Shown piece after piece: positions 1-6,867 of a DNA stretch of 8,323 bases; position 1 is the first letter of the stretch; the number at the start of each line of letters is the position of its first letter. The DNA is from Lachnospiraceae bacterium (GTDB lineage: Bacteria; Bacillota; Clostridia; Lachnospirales; Lachnospiraceae): positions 1 through 8,323 of the forward strand of contig JAJQID010000031.1 of NCBI GenBank assembly GCA_021199405.1. Reading direction: 5' to 3'. Position numbers and translations under genes: made by a program. The notes under the pieces are model-generated. The model was not told the origin of the DNA. It did no database searches and saw nothing but the letters and a program-made list of their open reading frames with translations.

Positions 1-35
1 GCGGTATCCTGGCTTACATCGGCAAGCAGCCGTAA
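1..35 (+). CDS. C-terminal end of an SDR-family reductase (DhuD / gluconate 5-dehydrogenase type), partial
   Basis: The frame opening at base 3 reads GILAYIGKQP and ends at TAA 33-35. The motif fits the end of classical SDR proteins of the gluconate 5-dehydrogenase group, where a VDGG segment comes just before the C terminus; only the last G and the tail are visible here. The next gene starts 13 bases downstream, which implies co-transcription. In streptococci the partner of the downstream isomerase is the NADH-dependent reductase DhuD, which reduces 3-deoxy-D-glycero-2,5-hexodiulosonate to 2-keto-3-deoxygluconate. The assignment rests on ten residues plus context, so it is tentative. Confidence 0.55.
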   Translation, partial: GILAYIGKQP

Positions 36-48
36 TACGGAGGACAAT

Positions 49-690
49 ATGCGGATTGCATTGATCAATGAAAATTCCCAGGCGGCCAAAAACGCCCTGA
101 TCTGCGACACGCTGAAAAAAGTAGTGGAGCCCATGGGACATACTGTGGACAATTACGGCATGTATTCCGCGGAGGATGAGAAGCAGCTGACCTACGTGCA
201 GTGCGGCATTCTGGCGGGTGTACTCTTAAACTCCGGTGCGGCGGACTTTGTGGTTACAGGCTGCGGTACGGGACAGGGCGCCATGCTGGCCTGCAATTCC
301 TTTCCGAAGGTGCTTTGCGGCCACATCACCAATCCCCTGGACGCCTACCTGTTCACTCAGGTGAATGACGGCAACTGTGCGGCCATGCCCTTTGCTCAGG
401 GCTTTGGCTGGGGCGCGGAGCTCAATCTGGAGACCACCTTTGAGAAGCTGTTCGGAACTCCCGGCGGCGGTGGCTATCCGAAGGAGAGAGTTGTTCCGGA
501 GCAGCGCAACAAGAAGATTCTGGATCAGGTCAAGACGGTCACCTGCACCGACATGGCGGAGATTTTACAGAAGCTTGATCCTGAGCTGGTAAAGGGAGCC
601 CTTGGCGGCGACCACTTCAAGGAGCTGTTCTACGCCAACTGCAAGTGCGACAAAATGGCGGCGGCCGTGGAGGCTGTTGTCGGCAGATAA
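49..690 (+). CDS. dhuI: RpiB/LacA/LacB-family isomerase, DhuI-like (unsaturated uronate ketol-isomerase)
   Basis: A 213-residue protein starting at an ATG with GGAGGA (39-44) just upstream. The N-terminal ~150 residues are an RpiB-type Rossmann-like fold. The active-site loop GCGTGQG is at residues 71-77, with C72 and T74 in the positions of the catalytic Cys and Thr of RpiB. A conserved VNDGN segment is at 105-109, where sugar-phosphate isomerases usually have HNDAN or HNNAN. The protein is about 60 residues longer than RpiB, with a C-terminal extension. From memory, its length and motifs match the streptococcal isomerase DhuI, which acts on 4-deoxy-L-threo-5-hexosulose-uronate from glycosaminoglycan disaccharides. 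The reductase end just upstream and the KDPG aldolase downstream support a role in unsaturated uronate catabolism rather than ribose phosphate metabolism. Cytoplasmic, with no signal peptide. Confidence 0.85.
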   Translation: MRIALINENSQAAKNALICDTLKKVVEPMGHTVDNYGMYSAEDEKQLTYVQCGILAGVLLNSGAADFVVTGCGTGQGAMLACNSFPKVLCGHITNPLDAYLFTQVNDGNCAAMPFAQGFGWGAELNLETTFEKLFGTPGGGGYPKERVVPEQRNKKILDQVKTVTCTDMAEILQKLDPELVKGALGGDHFKELFYANCKCDKMAAAVEAVVGR

Positions 691-708
691 AAGCCATCCG
701 GAAACATA

Positions 709-753
709 GCCCACTGCTTTTCAAGGTGTGGATAACCGTGAAGAGCAGCGGGC
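709..753 (+). other. Intergenic hairpin between dhuI and the aldolase gene
   Basis: Bases 709-722 pair with 740-753: 12 Watson-Crick pairs, one T-G wobble (719/743) and one A-C mismatch (713/749). Inside the 17-base loop, GGT 725-727 can also pair with ACC 735-737. No run of T follows, since the next bases are AGTCAATAAAAAGGAG, so this is not an ordinary intrinsic terminator. It may be an mRNA-stabilising or processing structure that sets relative expression of the two genes; that role is inference. Confidence 0.5.
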
Positions 754-780
754 AGTCAATAAAAAGGAGAGGGTATTTCC

Positions 781-1743
781 ATGAACGAAGTATTACAGAA
801 ACTGAATAACATCGGCATTGTGCCGGTGGTTGTCATCAATAAGGTGGAGGACGCTGTTCCGCTGGCAAAGGCTCTTTGCGCCGGCGGTCTTCCCTGCGCT
901 GAGGTTACCTTCCGCACTGCGGCGGCCAGGGATGCCATCAAGGCCATGACTGAGGCATGCCCTGAGATGGTGGTAGGTGCAGGCACCGTTCTCAATGCGG
1001 AGCAGGTGGACGCGGCTGTGGAAGCGGGCGCTACCTTTATCGTCAGCCCCGGCTTAAATCCGAAAACTGTGAAATACTGCCAGGAAAAGGGGGTTCCGAT
1101 CACTCCCGGCACCTCCAGCCCCAGCGACATTGAGCAGGCCATTGAGTTAGGTCTGGAGGTCGTGAAGTTCTTCCCGGCGGAGCAGTCCGGCGGCCTTGCC
1201 AAGATCAAGGCTATGGCGGCTCCTTATGTGAACATGAAATTCATGCCCACCGGCGGCATCAACGCCAAGAATCTGAACGACTACTTAAGCTTCCCCAAGA
1301 TCATCGCCTGCGGCGGTTCCTGGATGGTTCCGGCCAAGCTGGTGGATGAGGGCAAGTTTGATGAGATCGAGCGTCTGACCCGCGAGGCGGTGCAGACCAT
1401 GCTGGGTTTCGAGATTAAGCATGTGGGCATCAACTGCGAGAACGAGGATGAGGCGAATGCTACTTCCAATGCTCTGGCACATGCCTTCAGCTTCGATATC
1501 AAGAACGGCAACAGCTCCATGTTTGTGGGTACTGCTTTCGAAGTGATGAAGAAGCCTTACCTTGGAGCCAAGGGTCATATTGCCATCGGTACCAACTACA
1601 TGAACCGTGCCATTGCTTACATGGAGAACCTGGGCGTGGAGTTCGACTACGAGACCGTCAAGAAGAACGACAAGGGTGGTATCAAGGCCATCTACATGAA
1701 GGATGAGATCGCGGGCTATGCGATTCATCTGGTACAGAAATAA
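781..1743 (+). CDS. kdgA: KDPG/KHG aldolase with a C-terminal VOC/glyoxalase-like domain
   Basis: A 320-residue protein. Residues 1-213 are a complete class I KDPG aldolase: E41 and R45 in CAEVTFR, T69 in GAGT, P90 in SPG, the Schiff-base lysine K129 in VVKFFPAE, and the phosphate-binding end GGIN/GGSW (158-181). It would cleave 2-keto-3-deoxy-6-phosphogluconate to pyruvate and glyceraldehyde 3-phosphate, and perhaps 4-hydroxy-2-oxoglutarate. Single-domain aldolases end near residue 210. Here a further ~107 residues follow, beginning HVGIN and ending IHLVQK, with the beta-alpha-beta pattern of a vicinal-oxygen-chelate domain. H214, E254, H266 and H316 could be metal ligands. AGGAG at 765-769 lies 11 bases before the ATG, a rather long spacing. 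Last gene of the uronate operon. The aldolase role is firm; the function of the C-terminal domain is unknown. Confidence 0.92.
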   Translation: MNEVLQKLNNIGIVPVVVINKVEDAVPLAKALCAGGLPCAEVTFRTAAARDAIKAMTEACPEMVVGAGTVLNAEQVDAAVEAGATFIVSPGLNPKTVKYCQEKGVPITPGTSSPSDIEQAIELGLEVVKFFPAEQSGGLAKIKAMAAPYVNMKFMPTGGINAKNLNDYLSFPKIIACGGSWMVPAKLVDEGKFDEIERLTREAVQTMLGFEIKHVGINCENEDEANATSNALAHAFSFDIKNGNSSMFVGTAFEVMKKPYLGAKGHIAIGTNYMNRAIAYMENLGVEFDYETVKKNDKGGIKAIYMKDEIAGYAIHLVQK

Positions 1744-1831
1744 AAATATTCTTTTCAGACAATCGAAGGGCGGTTTTTGGACTCCAATGATTGTATATGA
1801 GAGAAAAATAATACATTTCTGAAGATAATCA

Positions 1832-1867
1832 GACGGCGTCGGGAGAAAGATCCGGCGCCGTTCTTTA
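1832..1867 (+). terminator. Intrinsic terminator of the uronate catabolic operon
   Basis: Bases 1833-1843 (ACGGCGTCGGG) pair with 1851-1861 (TCCGGCGCCGT): an 11-bp GC-rich stem with two G-T wobbles and a 7-base loop, followed by TCTTTA. The T tract is short, so termination may be incomplete. It lies 90 bases after the aldolase stop codon and ahead of tldD. Confidence 0.65.
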
Positions 1868-1892
1868 CAGTAAAAAGTTCTCAAAAGACAAT
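1864..1892 (+). promoter_or_regulatory. Possible sigma-A promoter for tldD-tldE
   Basis: TTTACA (1864-1869) matches the -35 consensus at five of six positions. After exactly 17 bases, GACAAT (1887-1892) matches the -10 at four of six. It begins in the T tail of the preceding terminator and lies about 64 bases before the tldD start. Only a sequence match supports it. Confidence 0.3.
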
Positions 1893-1943
1893 CAGATGGG
1901 CGGGCTGGTACAGATGATTGGATATCAGAGAACTTTTATGCAT

Positions 1944-1949
1944 GGAGGA
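1944..1949 (+). promoter_or_regulatory. Ribosome binding site that fixes the tldD start
   Basis: GGAGGA lies six bases before ATG 1956. The frame stays open upstream to ATG 1896, but no such site precedes that codon, and the 20 extra residues do not look like a TldD N terminus. The start at 1956 is therefore preferred. Confidence 0.8.
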
Positions 1950-1955
1950 TTTTTT

Positions 1956-3335
1956 ATGATAAATAAAGCTCTTCTCACCCGTGTGCTTGAGAAAGCCCTC
2001 TCCACCGGAGCGGACTTCGCGGAGGTCTATGTGGAGCACACGAAGGAGAATAATATCGCCATGATCGACAGTAAGGTGGATTCCATCACGGATCAGCTGA
2101 TCAGCGGCGTGGGAATGCGGATTTTCCAGGGAACCCGCTGTGTCACCGCCTCCTGTACCTCTCTGGAGGAGTCAGATTTGCTTGCCTGTGCGGGCAGACT
2201 GGCGGATGCGCTGGATGGCGTGCCTGTCAATCGGACGCTTCATTTACAGGAGCGCCTGTTTGGGGATATTCACCCCATCCGTGTGGTGCCCGGGGACTCT
2301 TCCCTAAAGACGAAGACGGATCTGCTGAAGGAGGGATATTTCGCAGCAAAAAATTACCATCAGGATATTTCTCAGGTGCGGGCCAACCTGCTGGATGTGG
2401 ATCATCAGATTCTCATTGCCAACAGTGACGGTCTGTTTGCTCAGGACAGACAGATCCGCACCAGGATGGTGGTCAATGCCTTTGCCAGCAAGGGCGGGGA
2501 AAAGCAGAGCGGCTCCTGCTCTCCGGGCAGAAGAATGGGGCTGGAGCTGTTTGATATGATTTCCCCCAAATCCATCGGGGAGAAGGCAGCCAGACAGGCT
2601 CTCACCATGTTGAGCGCCGGATATATTCAGGCGGGGAAGATGCCGGTGGCCATTGAGAGCGGCTTTGGCGGTGTGATTTTCCATGAAGCCTGCGGGCACT
2701 CTCTGGAGGCTTCCAGCGTGGCACCTGGACAGTCTCAGTTTTGTGGGAAATTAGGGCAGCAGATTGCCAATCCCAAACTGACGGCCCTGGATGACGGCAC
2801 CATTCCTAATGCCTGGGGATCTATGAACATTGATGATGAGGGAACGCCGGCGCAGAGAAAGGTGCTGATTGAGAATGGCATTCTGAAGTCCTACATGGTA
2901 GATAAGCTGAATGGCCGCCGTATGGGCATGGAGAGCACCGGCTCCAGCCGCAGGCAGAGCTATCTTTTTGATCCCACCTCCCGCATGACCAACACCTTCA
3001 TCGCCAACGGTCCGGATCGCAACGAGGACATTATTTCCTCCATCGAATATGGCCTTTATGCCAAAGCCATGGGCGGCGGCAGCGTGAACCCGGTGACGGG
3101 TGCCTTTAATTTCTCGGTCAATGAGGGGTATATTATCCGTAACGGCAAAATCTGCGAACCGGTACGGGGAGCCAGCCTGATCGGAAAGGGTTCGGAAATT
3201 CTCATGGACATCGATATGATCGGCACCAACCTGGAGACAGCGCAGGGCATGTGCGGCGCTTCCAGCGGCAGTATTCCCACGGAGGTGGGTCAGCCCCTGA
3301 TCCGTGTGGCGTCCATCACTGTAGGCGGCAGGTAA
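1956..3335 (+). CDS. tldD: TldD-type metalloprotease subunit
   Basis: A 459-residue protein of the TldD/PmbA (modulator of DNA gyrase, peptidase U62) family, close to the usual 460-480. The metal site HEACGH (HExxxH) is at residues 243-248 in GVIFHEACGH. A C-terminal MCGASSG segment supplies C433, in the position of the cysteine metal ligand of E. coli TldD, followed by the family's VGQP...TVGG ending. In E. coli, TldD with TldE forms a cytoplasmic heterodimeric protease that degrades unfolded peptides, matures microcin B17 and removes the antitoxin CcdA. TldD is the metal-bearing subunit. The tldE gene follows after eight bases, so the two are almost certainly co-translated from one mRNA. 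No modified-peptide gene adjoins the pair, so the natural substrate is not evident here. Confidence 0.93.
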   Translation: MINKALLTRVLEKALSTGADFAEVYVEHTKENNIAMIDSKVDSITDQLISGVGMRIFQGTRCVTASCTSLEESDLLACAGRLADALDGVPVNRTLHLQERLFGDIHPIRVVPGDSSLKTKTDLLKEGYFAAKNYHQDISQVRANLLDVDHQILIANSDGLFAQDRQIRTRMVVNAFASKGGEKQSGSCSPGRRMGLELFDMISPKSIGEKAARQALTMLSAGYIQAGKMPVAIESGFGGVIFHEACGHSLEASSVAPGQSQFCGKLGQQIANPKLTALDDGTIPNAWGSMNIDDEGTPAQRKVLIENGILKSYMVDKLNGRRMGMESTGSSRRQSYLFDPTSRMTNTFIANGPDRNEDIISSIEYGLYAKAMGGGSVNPVTGAFNFSVNEGYIIRNGKICEPVRGASLIGKGSEILMDIDMIGTNLETAQGMCGASSGSIPTEVGQPLIRVASITVGGR

Positions 3336-3343
3336 GGAGGGAC

Positions 3344-4699
3344 ATGATGATATATACAGAATTTAAAGAGCTTGTGATGGCGGCGGCAGCCTCCAGAGGA
3401 CTGACAGAATATGAGCTGTACGCGGAGGAGAAGGAAAATATCAGCGCGGAAACCTTAAATCACGAGATTTCCGCCTTTTCCTCCGGCAATGTGACCGGAG
3501 CCTGCTTCCGCTGTGTTTATCAGGGAAAGCTGGGATATGCTTCCACGGAGCTTTATACACCGTCGGAGGCGGAGCGGGTAGTAGCGGCTGCCATGGAGAA
3601 TGCCGCAAGCCTTGAGACGGAGGGCGAGGCCTTTATTCATGAGCCGGGGGATACCTATACGAAGATAGAATCCGGGACAGTTACTGAGCCGACCGCCTCC
3701 GGCCTGACAGAGCTGGCGATGCAAATAGAGGAGGCAGCCTATGCGGCGGATCCGAAGATTGTGGACGGCAGCCAGTCCGGCGTGGATTTTCATCGGAACA
3801 GAATTTATCTGAGCAATTCCAGAGGACTGGATCTGGCTCACGAAAACGCTTACACCGCGGCGTATAGCTCTCCCATCGCCAGAGAGGGCGAAGAGATGTT
3901 CAGCGGCTTTTATTCCAAACTCGGGGATTTCGCTCAACTGGATTCTCAGGAAATTGCCAGGAAGGGAGTGGAGGACGCTGTCTCTCAGATCGGCGCCAGG
4001 ACTGTGTCCACGGGAACCTATGATGTGATGTTTTCCAACCATATGACGGCGGCGCTGCTTCGGGTTTACAGTAACATTTTTTCCGCGGAAGCGGCTCAGA
4101 AAGGAATGAGTCTGCTTGCCGGAAAGGAGGGAGAGGCGGTGGCCGCAACCTGCGTGACACTGACTGACGATCCCTTCTGTGAGGACAGTCTGGTGAAGAT
4201 CCCCTTTGACGGAGAGGGTGTGGCAACCCGGCGCAAGGATGTGGTAAAGGAGGGCAGGCTTGTAACCCTGCTCTACAATCTGGCCGCCGCCCACAAAGCG
4301 GGCGTGGCCTCTACCGGCAACGGCGTGAAGGCGGGGTATGCGGCTCCGGTCAGCATCCAGCCCTATAATTTTTATCTGGAAAAGGGAGGCGGCGGCACCA
4401 CGGAGGAAATGTATGAGCGGCTGGGCGATGGAATTTACATTACGGAGCTGAATGGAATGCACGCCGGCGCCAACCCGGTGACCGGCGACTTCTCCCTGGC
4501 AAGCGCAGGCTTCCTGATTGAGAAGGGAAAAAAGACCGGACCGGCCAAAAACTTTACGGTCTCCGGCAACTTTTATCAGTTATTAAAGGATATTGCCCTG
4601 GTGGGGGATGACTGGGAGCTGCGCCCGCCCATGTGGGGAAGCGCCTGCTTCGGAGGGCCGTCCTTTATCGTGCGGGGCATGAGTATCGGCGGAAAGTAG
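3344..4699 (+). CDS. tldE: TldE/PmbA protease subunit
   Basis: A 451-residue TldE/PmbA paralogue of the gene before it. It shares the family's C-terminal pattern (GMHAGANPVTGDFS...GFLIEKG, ending FIVRGMSIGGK) but has no HExxxH. At the corresponding place it reads SNHMTAALLRVYSNIFSAE, as expected for the subunit without metal. It should dimerise with TldD and shape the channel leading to its active site. The SD AAGGAGG (3334-3340) overlaps the tldD stop codon. Two adjacent ATGs (3344 and 3347) are both possible; spacing from the SD favours 3347, giving a protein one residue shorter. The frame is open upstream into tldD to 3251, but that extension lies inside the tldD coding end and is not expected to be used. 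A strong terminator follows. Confidence 0.93.
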   Translation: MMIYTEFKELVMAAAASRGLTEYELYAEEKENISAETLNHEISAFSSGNVTGACFRCVYQGKLGYASTELYTPSEAERVVAAAMENAASLETEGEAFIHEPGDTYTKIESGTVTEPTASGLTELAMQIEEAAYAADPKIVDGSQSGVDFHRNRIYLSNSRGLDLAHENAYTAAYSSPIAREGEEMFSGFYSKLGDFAQLDSQEIARKGVEDAVSQIGARTVSTGTYDVMFSNHMTAALLRVYSNIFSAEAAQKGMSLLAGKEGEAVAATCVTLTDDPFCEDSLVKIPFDGEGVATRRKDVVKEGRLVTLLYNLAAAHKAGVASTGNGVKAGYAAPVSIQPYNFYLEKGGGGTTEEMYERLGDGIYITELNGMHAGANPVTGDFSLASAGFLIEKGKKTGPAKNFTVSGNFYQLLKDIALVGDDWELRPPMWGSACFGGPSFIVRGMSIGGK

Positions 4700-4718
4700 A
4701 ATCGACTATATTTCCATC

Positions 4719-4753
4719 AAAAAAGAGAGTCAGGGAAACAGGCTCTCTTTTTT
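4719..4753 (+). terminator. Intrinsic terminator of the tldD-tldE operon
   Basis: AAAAAAGAGAG (4719-4729) pairs perfectly with CTCTCTTTTTT (4743-4753). Two more pairs, T-G and C-G, close a nine-base loop. The six Ts of the right arm, followed by ATTGTATTTTT, act as the U tract. It starts 20 bases after the tldE stop codon. The A-rich left arm means it could also stop transcription arriving on the minus strand. Confidence 0.85.
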
Positions 4754-4772
4754 ATTGTATTTTTGCCCTGTT

Positions 4773-4889
4773 TTAAAATTTTTTGATCTTCTGATTCAGT
4801 TCTTTTGGCTTGTAGTGCATCCTGTCCAGATCCAGCTCCGTCAGTTTTGTCAGGGCATCTAGTGCAGCGTTTTCGAAATAACTAGCCAT
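4773..4889 (-). pseudogene. Minus-strand coding remnant, possibly the C-terminus of an XRE-type regulator
   Basis: Read on the minus strand, an open stretch ends at TAA (4775-4773) and encodes ALDALTKLTELDLDRM followed by a lysine-rich tail ending KIKKF. The composition is protein-like and resembles the C-terminal tails of some clostridial XRE regulators, but the similarity is weak and from memory. Upstream it runs straight into the left arm of the foldback element near 4862. The first ATG in frame (4889-4887) lies inside that element, so any 38-residue product would be a chimera. I read it as the 3' stub of a gene cut by the element. Confidence 0.35.
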
Positions 4890-5074
4890 TTTGCTGGTCT
4901 ATTTTCCCGATAGCACAGGTCAAAAATCCTCAGCGGTCTTCGTTTCGCTATGGTCCGCGCTAAACGAATGTCCCCAGGACATTCAGCGCCCCGCTACGCC
5001 TACGTTTTTTGACCTGCACTCTCGGAAAAATATCCTTCGCAAAATGCCCAGTTATTTACGAAACGCTACACTAG
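4859..5074. mobile_element. 216-bp foldback / MITE-like element bounded by CTAG
   Basis: Left arm 4859-4926 and right arm 5006-5074 are imperfect inverted repeats of about 68 bases. Ends read CTAGTGCAGCG and, on the other strand, CTAGTGTAGCG; inner ends read CAGGTCAAAAA on both. Shared blocks include AAATAACT and GCATTTTGC (left copy CCATTTTGC). The middle is also self-complementary: GCGCT (4957-4961) and GAATGTCC (4966-4973) pair with GGACATTC (4977-4984) and AGCGC (4985-4989) around loop CCA. There is no transposase or convincing ORF. CTAG at both edges may be part of the terminus or a palindromic target duplication. It separates two truncated gene remnants, which fits an insertion or the scar of a rearrangement. 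I cannot name the family. Confidence 0.6.
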
Positions 5075-5258
5075 GAGGCAGAAAAAGGTATCGGAATACA
5101 GGATGAGCCAGGAGCTTGGGAAAAGCAAGGGATATATTCAGAGCATTACCTGCGGGCGATCCTTACCCTCCATGTCAGAATTCCTGAAAATATGCGATTA
5201 TTTTGAGATTACGCCGAAGGAGTTCTTTGATGAAGAATATCGGATTCCGGAAATATAA
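5070..5258 (+). pseudogene. N-terminally truncated XRE-family HTH regulator
   Basis: The frame encodes TRRQKKVSEYRMSQELG, then KSKGYIQSITCGRSLPSM, SEFLKICDYFEITPKEFFDEE, and stops at TAA 5256-5258. This is a typical clostridial Cro/C1 helix-turn-helix: a VSEYRMSQELGKS helix pair, then the GYIQ recognition region, then the ITPKEFFDEE helix end. The first ~12 residues, normally an initiator Met followed by an (R)ITELR-type segment, are missing because the right arm of the foldback element begins there. The frame remains open into the element to about 5013 without an ATG. The only in-frame ATG (5103) would start inside the HTH domain. A terminator follows ten bases after the stop. Probably inactive. 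Confidence 0.7.
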
Positions 5259-5267
5259 AATGTTGGC

Positions 5268-5296
5268 GGGAAGTCCAGAAGTGGGCTTCCTTTTTT
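5268..5296 (+). terminator. Intrinsic terminator after the XRE remnant
   Basis: GGAAGTCC (5269-5276) pairs with GGGCTTCC (5283-5290), with one T-G wobble and a six-base loop, followed by six Ts. It points along the + strand. The minus-strand dipeptidase ends at 5319, but read in that direction the hairpin has no T tract, so it probably serves only the regulator remnant. Confidence 0.75.
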
Positions 5297-5318
5297 CATT
5301 CCGTCAGACCGTCATCAT

Positions 5319-6854
5319 TCATGATCTGCAGAATGCGTGGCATTCCGGCAGTTTGAGCGGGCAGTCGTTTAAAGCAATGACAGACATGGTGTAAATCTTC
5401 ATTGCCTGCGTCAGAAGGCGGACGTTTAAGATTTCGTCCGGTTCATGGGCGCCACCGTGACCGGGCCGCACAAGCTGAGAGCGGAGTTCGATGTCCTCGG
5501 GAGCCTCCTGCATACCGCCCACACCGTAGGCGAACGCATTTGGCAGCTTCCTGGCGTAGGTGCCGCCGCCCATGACATAGCTTTCACACTTTGTCCCGGT
5601 TATTTCACAGTATAGCTTTGTCAGAAGATCGACCGCGGGATGCTCCTTTGGAAAATAATTGGGGGCAGAATCTCTCTCCAGACGCCAGACCATGCCGTTT
5701 AAGGATGCGGCTTTGTTAAGCTGACGGTTCATGTATTCAGAATCAGCGGGGATAGAGTAGCGGATATTCAGGTTCAGGGCAGGCCGTTGATCCTCCATAG
5801 TCAGAATCGTGGCGGCGCAGGTGGTTTTTCCGGATATCTGGTCCTCGTAACGGATTCCGAAATGTTCCCCGTCAAATTCCCCGGAAAACCATGCCAGGTT
5901 CTTTAAAATTTCTCTGTCTGTAGTGTGCAGCGTTTCCACATCCATTAAGAAGGAGCACAGAACATGAATGGCGTTCCGGCTGCCATAAGGGAAGGCACTG
6001 TGCTTTCCGATACCGCGGGCGGTGACCTGAATCCCGGCTTTCTTTTGCGAAATCTCTATGTACTGCGCCAGATTCTGAGACAGGGGCTGATCAGACGTCT
6101 GGTTCAACGCCGAATCCTGCCCGGCTTGCCCAAGGCGCGCAAAAAGCGCCTCTTTTAATTCCGGAGAAAAAACGAGCAGCGCCTGCGCCCTGTCGGGAAT
6201 CATATTGGAGGCATTGCCGCCGGAGAAGTGAAGAAACTGCTCGGAGAGCGTGTGATCAGAAACAATGGTGCCTTCCAGGATGCCCTTTTCCCCATAGCAG
6301 ACCGGGAAACCCGCGTCCGCGATCATGGAGAGGGCCGGAGTGGGATAATGCGCGGTATAATAAACAAGATCATCCATACCGCGCTCCTCATCACAGCCGA
6401 CAAACAGGCGCAGCTCATGGTTGAGGGGAAGCTGAAGCTCCCGTATGCACTGCATCATATAGAGGATGCCTATCGCGGGTCCCTTGTTGTCCTGAACGCC
6501 CCGACCCTGCAGAAAAGAACCGTTCCGGACGGGTTCAAAGGGAGGATTCTCCCAGTCATTTCCCGCGGGAACCACATCCAGATGGTTCCAGAAGCCGATC
6601 ATATTCTCCCAGTCTTTGGGACCGCTGCCGATGCTTCCTGCATAATATTCATAGTTTTATGCTTCAAAGCCATGTTCTCTGCCGATTAAGAGCATCTCAT
6701 CCATGCAGTCGCGGCAGGCCTGCCCGAAGGGCTTTGCGGCTGCTGCCGGGTCGGAAACGCTTGGAATTCGAACCAGGCGCATGATATCCTGCACCATTTC
6801 CTCCTGATGAGAGTCAAACCAGTCGCTGATTTTCTGATAAAGAATAGTATCCAT
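5319..6854 (-). pseudogene. M20 dipeptidase (PepV/Sapep type) interrupted by an in-frame TAA
   Basis: Starts at ATG 6854-6852, with AAAGGA six bases upstream on the minus strand, 13 bases after the UroD-family gene. The frame encodes 65 residues, then TAA (6659-6657), then continues in the same frame to TGA (5321-5319), 511 codons in all. Both sides of the stop are clear M20A sequence: MRLVRIPSVSDP before, and after it H91 and D93 in HLDVVPAG, bridging D122 in GRGVQDNKG, catalytic E156 and ligand E157 in CDEERG, D180 in ADAGFP, and a late His near 470 in GGAHEPDE. All metal ligands survive, so the break is a single nonsense codon, perhaps AAA to TAA. Intact, it would be a cytoplasmic zinc dipeptidase. 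Restart at ATG 6602-6600 would give a 427-residue protein lacking the N-terminal 84 residues. A sequencing error cannot be excluded. Confidence 0.85.
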
Positions 6855-6867
6855 GGTGTTTCCTTTT

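Larger units (their letters stand above)
1757..1903 (+). repeat. Three short degenerate direct repeats spaced ~64 bases apart
   Basis: A motif of the form AGAyAATCrGAnGGGCGG occurs at 1757-1773 (AGACAATCGAAGGGCGG), 1823-1838 (AGATAATCAGACGGCG) and 1886-1903 (AGACAATCAGATGGGCGG). The copies are in the same orientation, 66 and 63 bases apart start to start. The middle copy runs into the terminator stem and the last overlaps a possible -10 box of tldD. They may be regulator sites or chance; the middle copy is degraded. Confidence 0.3.

Noticed and set aside
1285..1884. 199-codon minus-strand frame across the aldolase end and spacer
   Set aside because: It is antisense to the aldolase and terminator, with no recognisable domain.
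1896..1955. Upstream start for tldD
   Set aside because: ATG 1956 has a near-ideal GGAGGA; ATG 1896 has none, and the added residues do not fit the family.
3455..4462. 335-codon open frame on the minus strand opposite tldE
   Set aside because: It lies fully antisense to a clear TldE gene, its composition is His/Arg/Leu-rich, and no family motif or convincing ribosome site is seen. Treated as a shadow of tldE codon bias.
4891..5106. 71-codon + strand frame inside the foldback element
   Set aside because: It spans both arms and the central hairpin, so the translation is of repeat sequence, and its frame differs from the XRE remnant.
6657..6659. Selenocysteine/pyrrolysine recoding in the dipeptidase
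   Set aside because: The codon is TAA, not TGA or TAG, and M20 enzymes do not use either residue.
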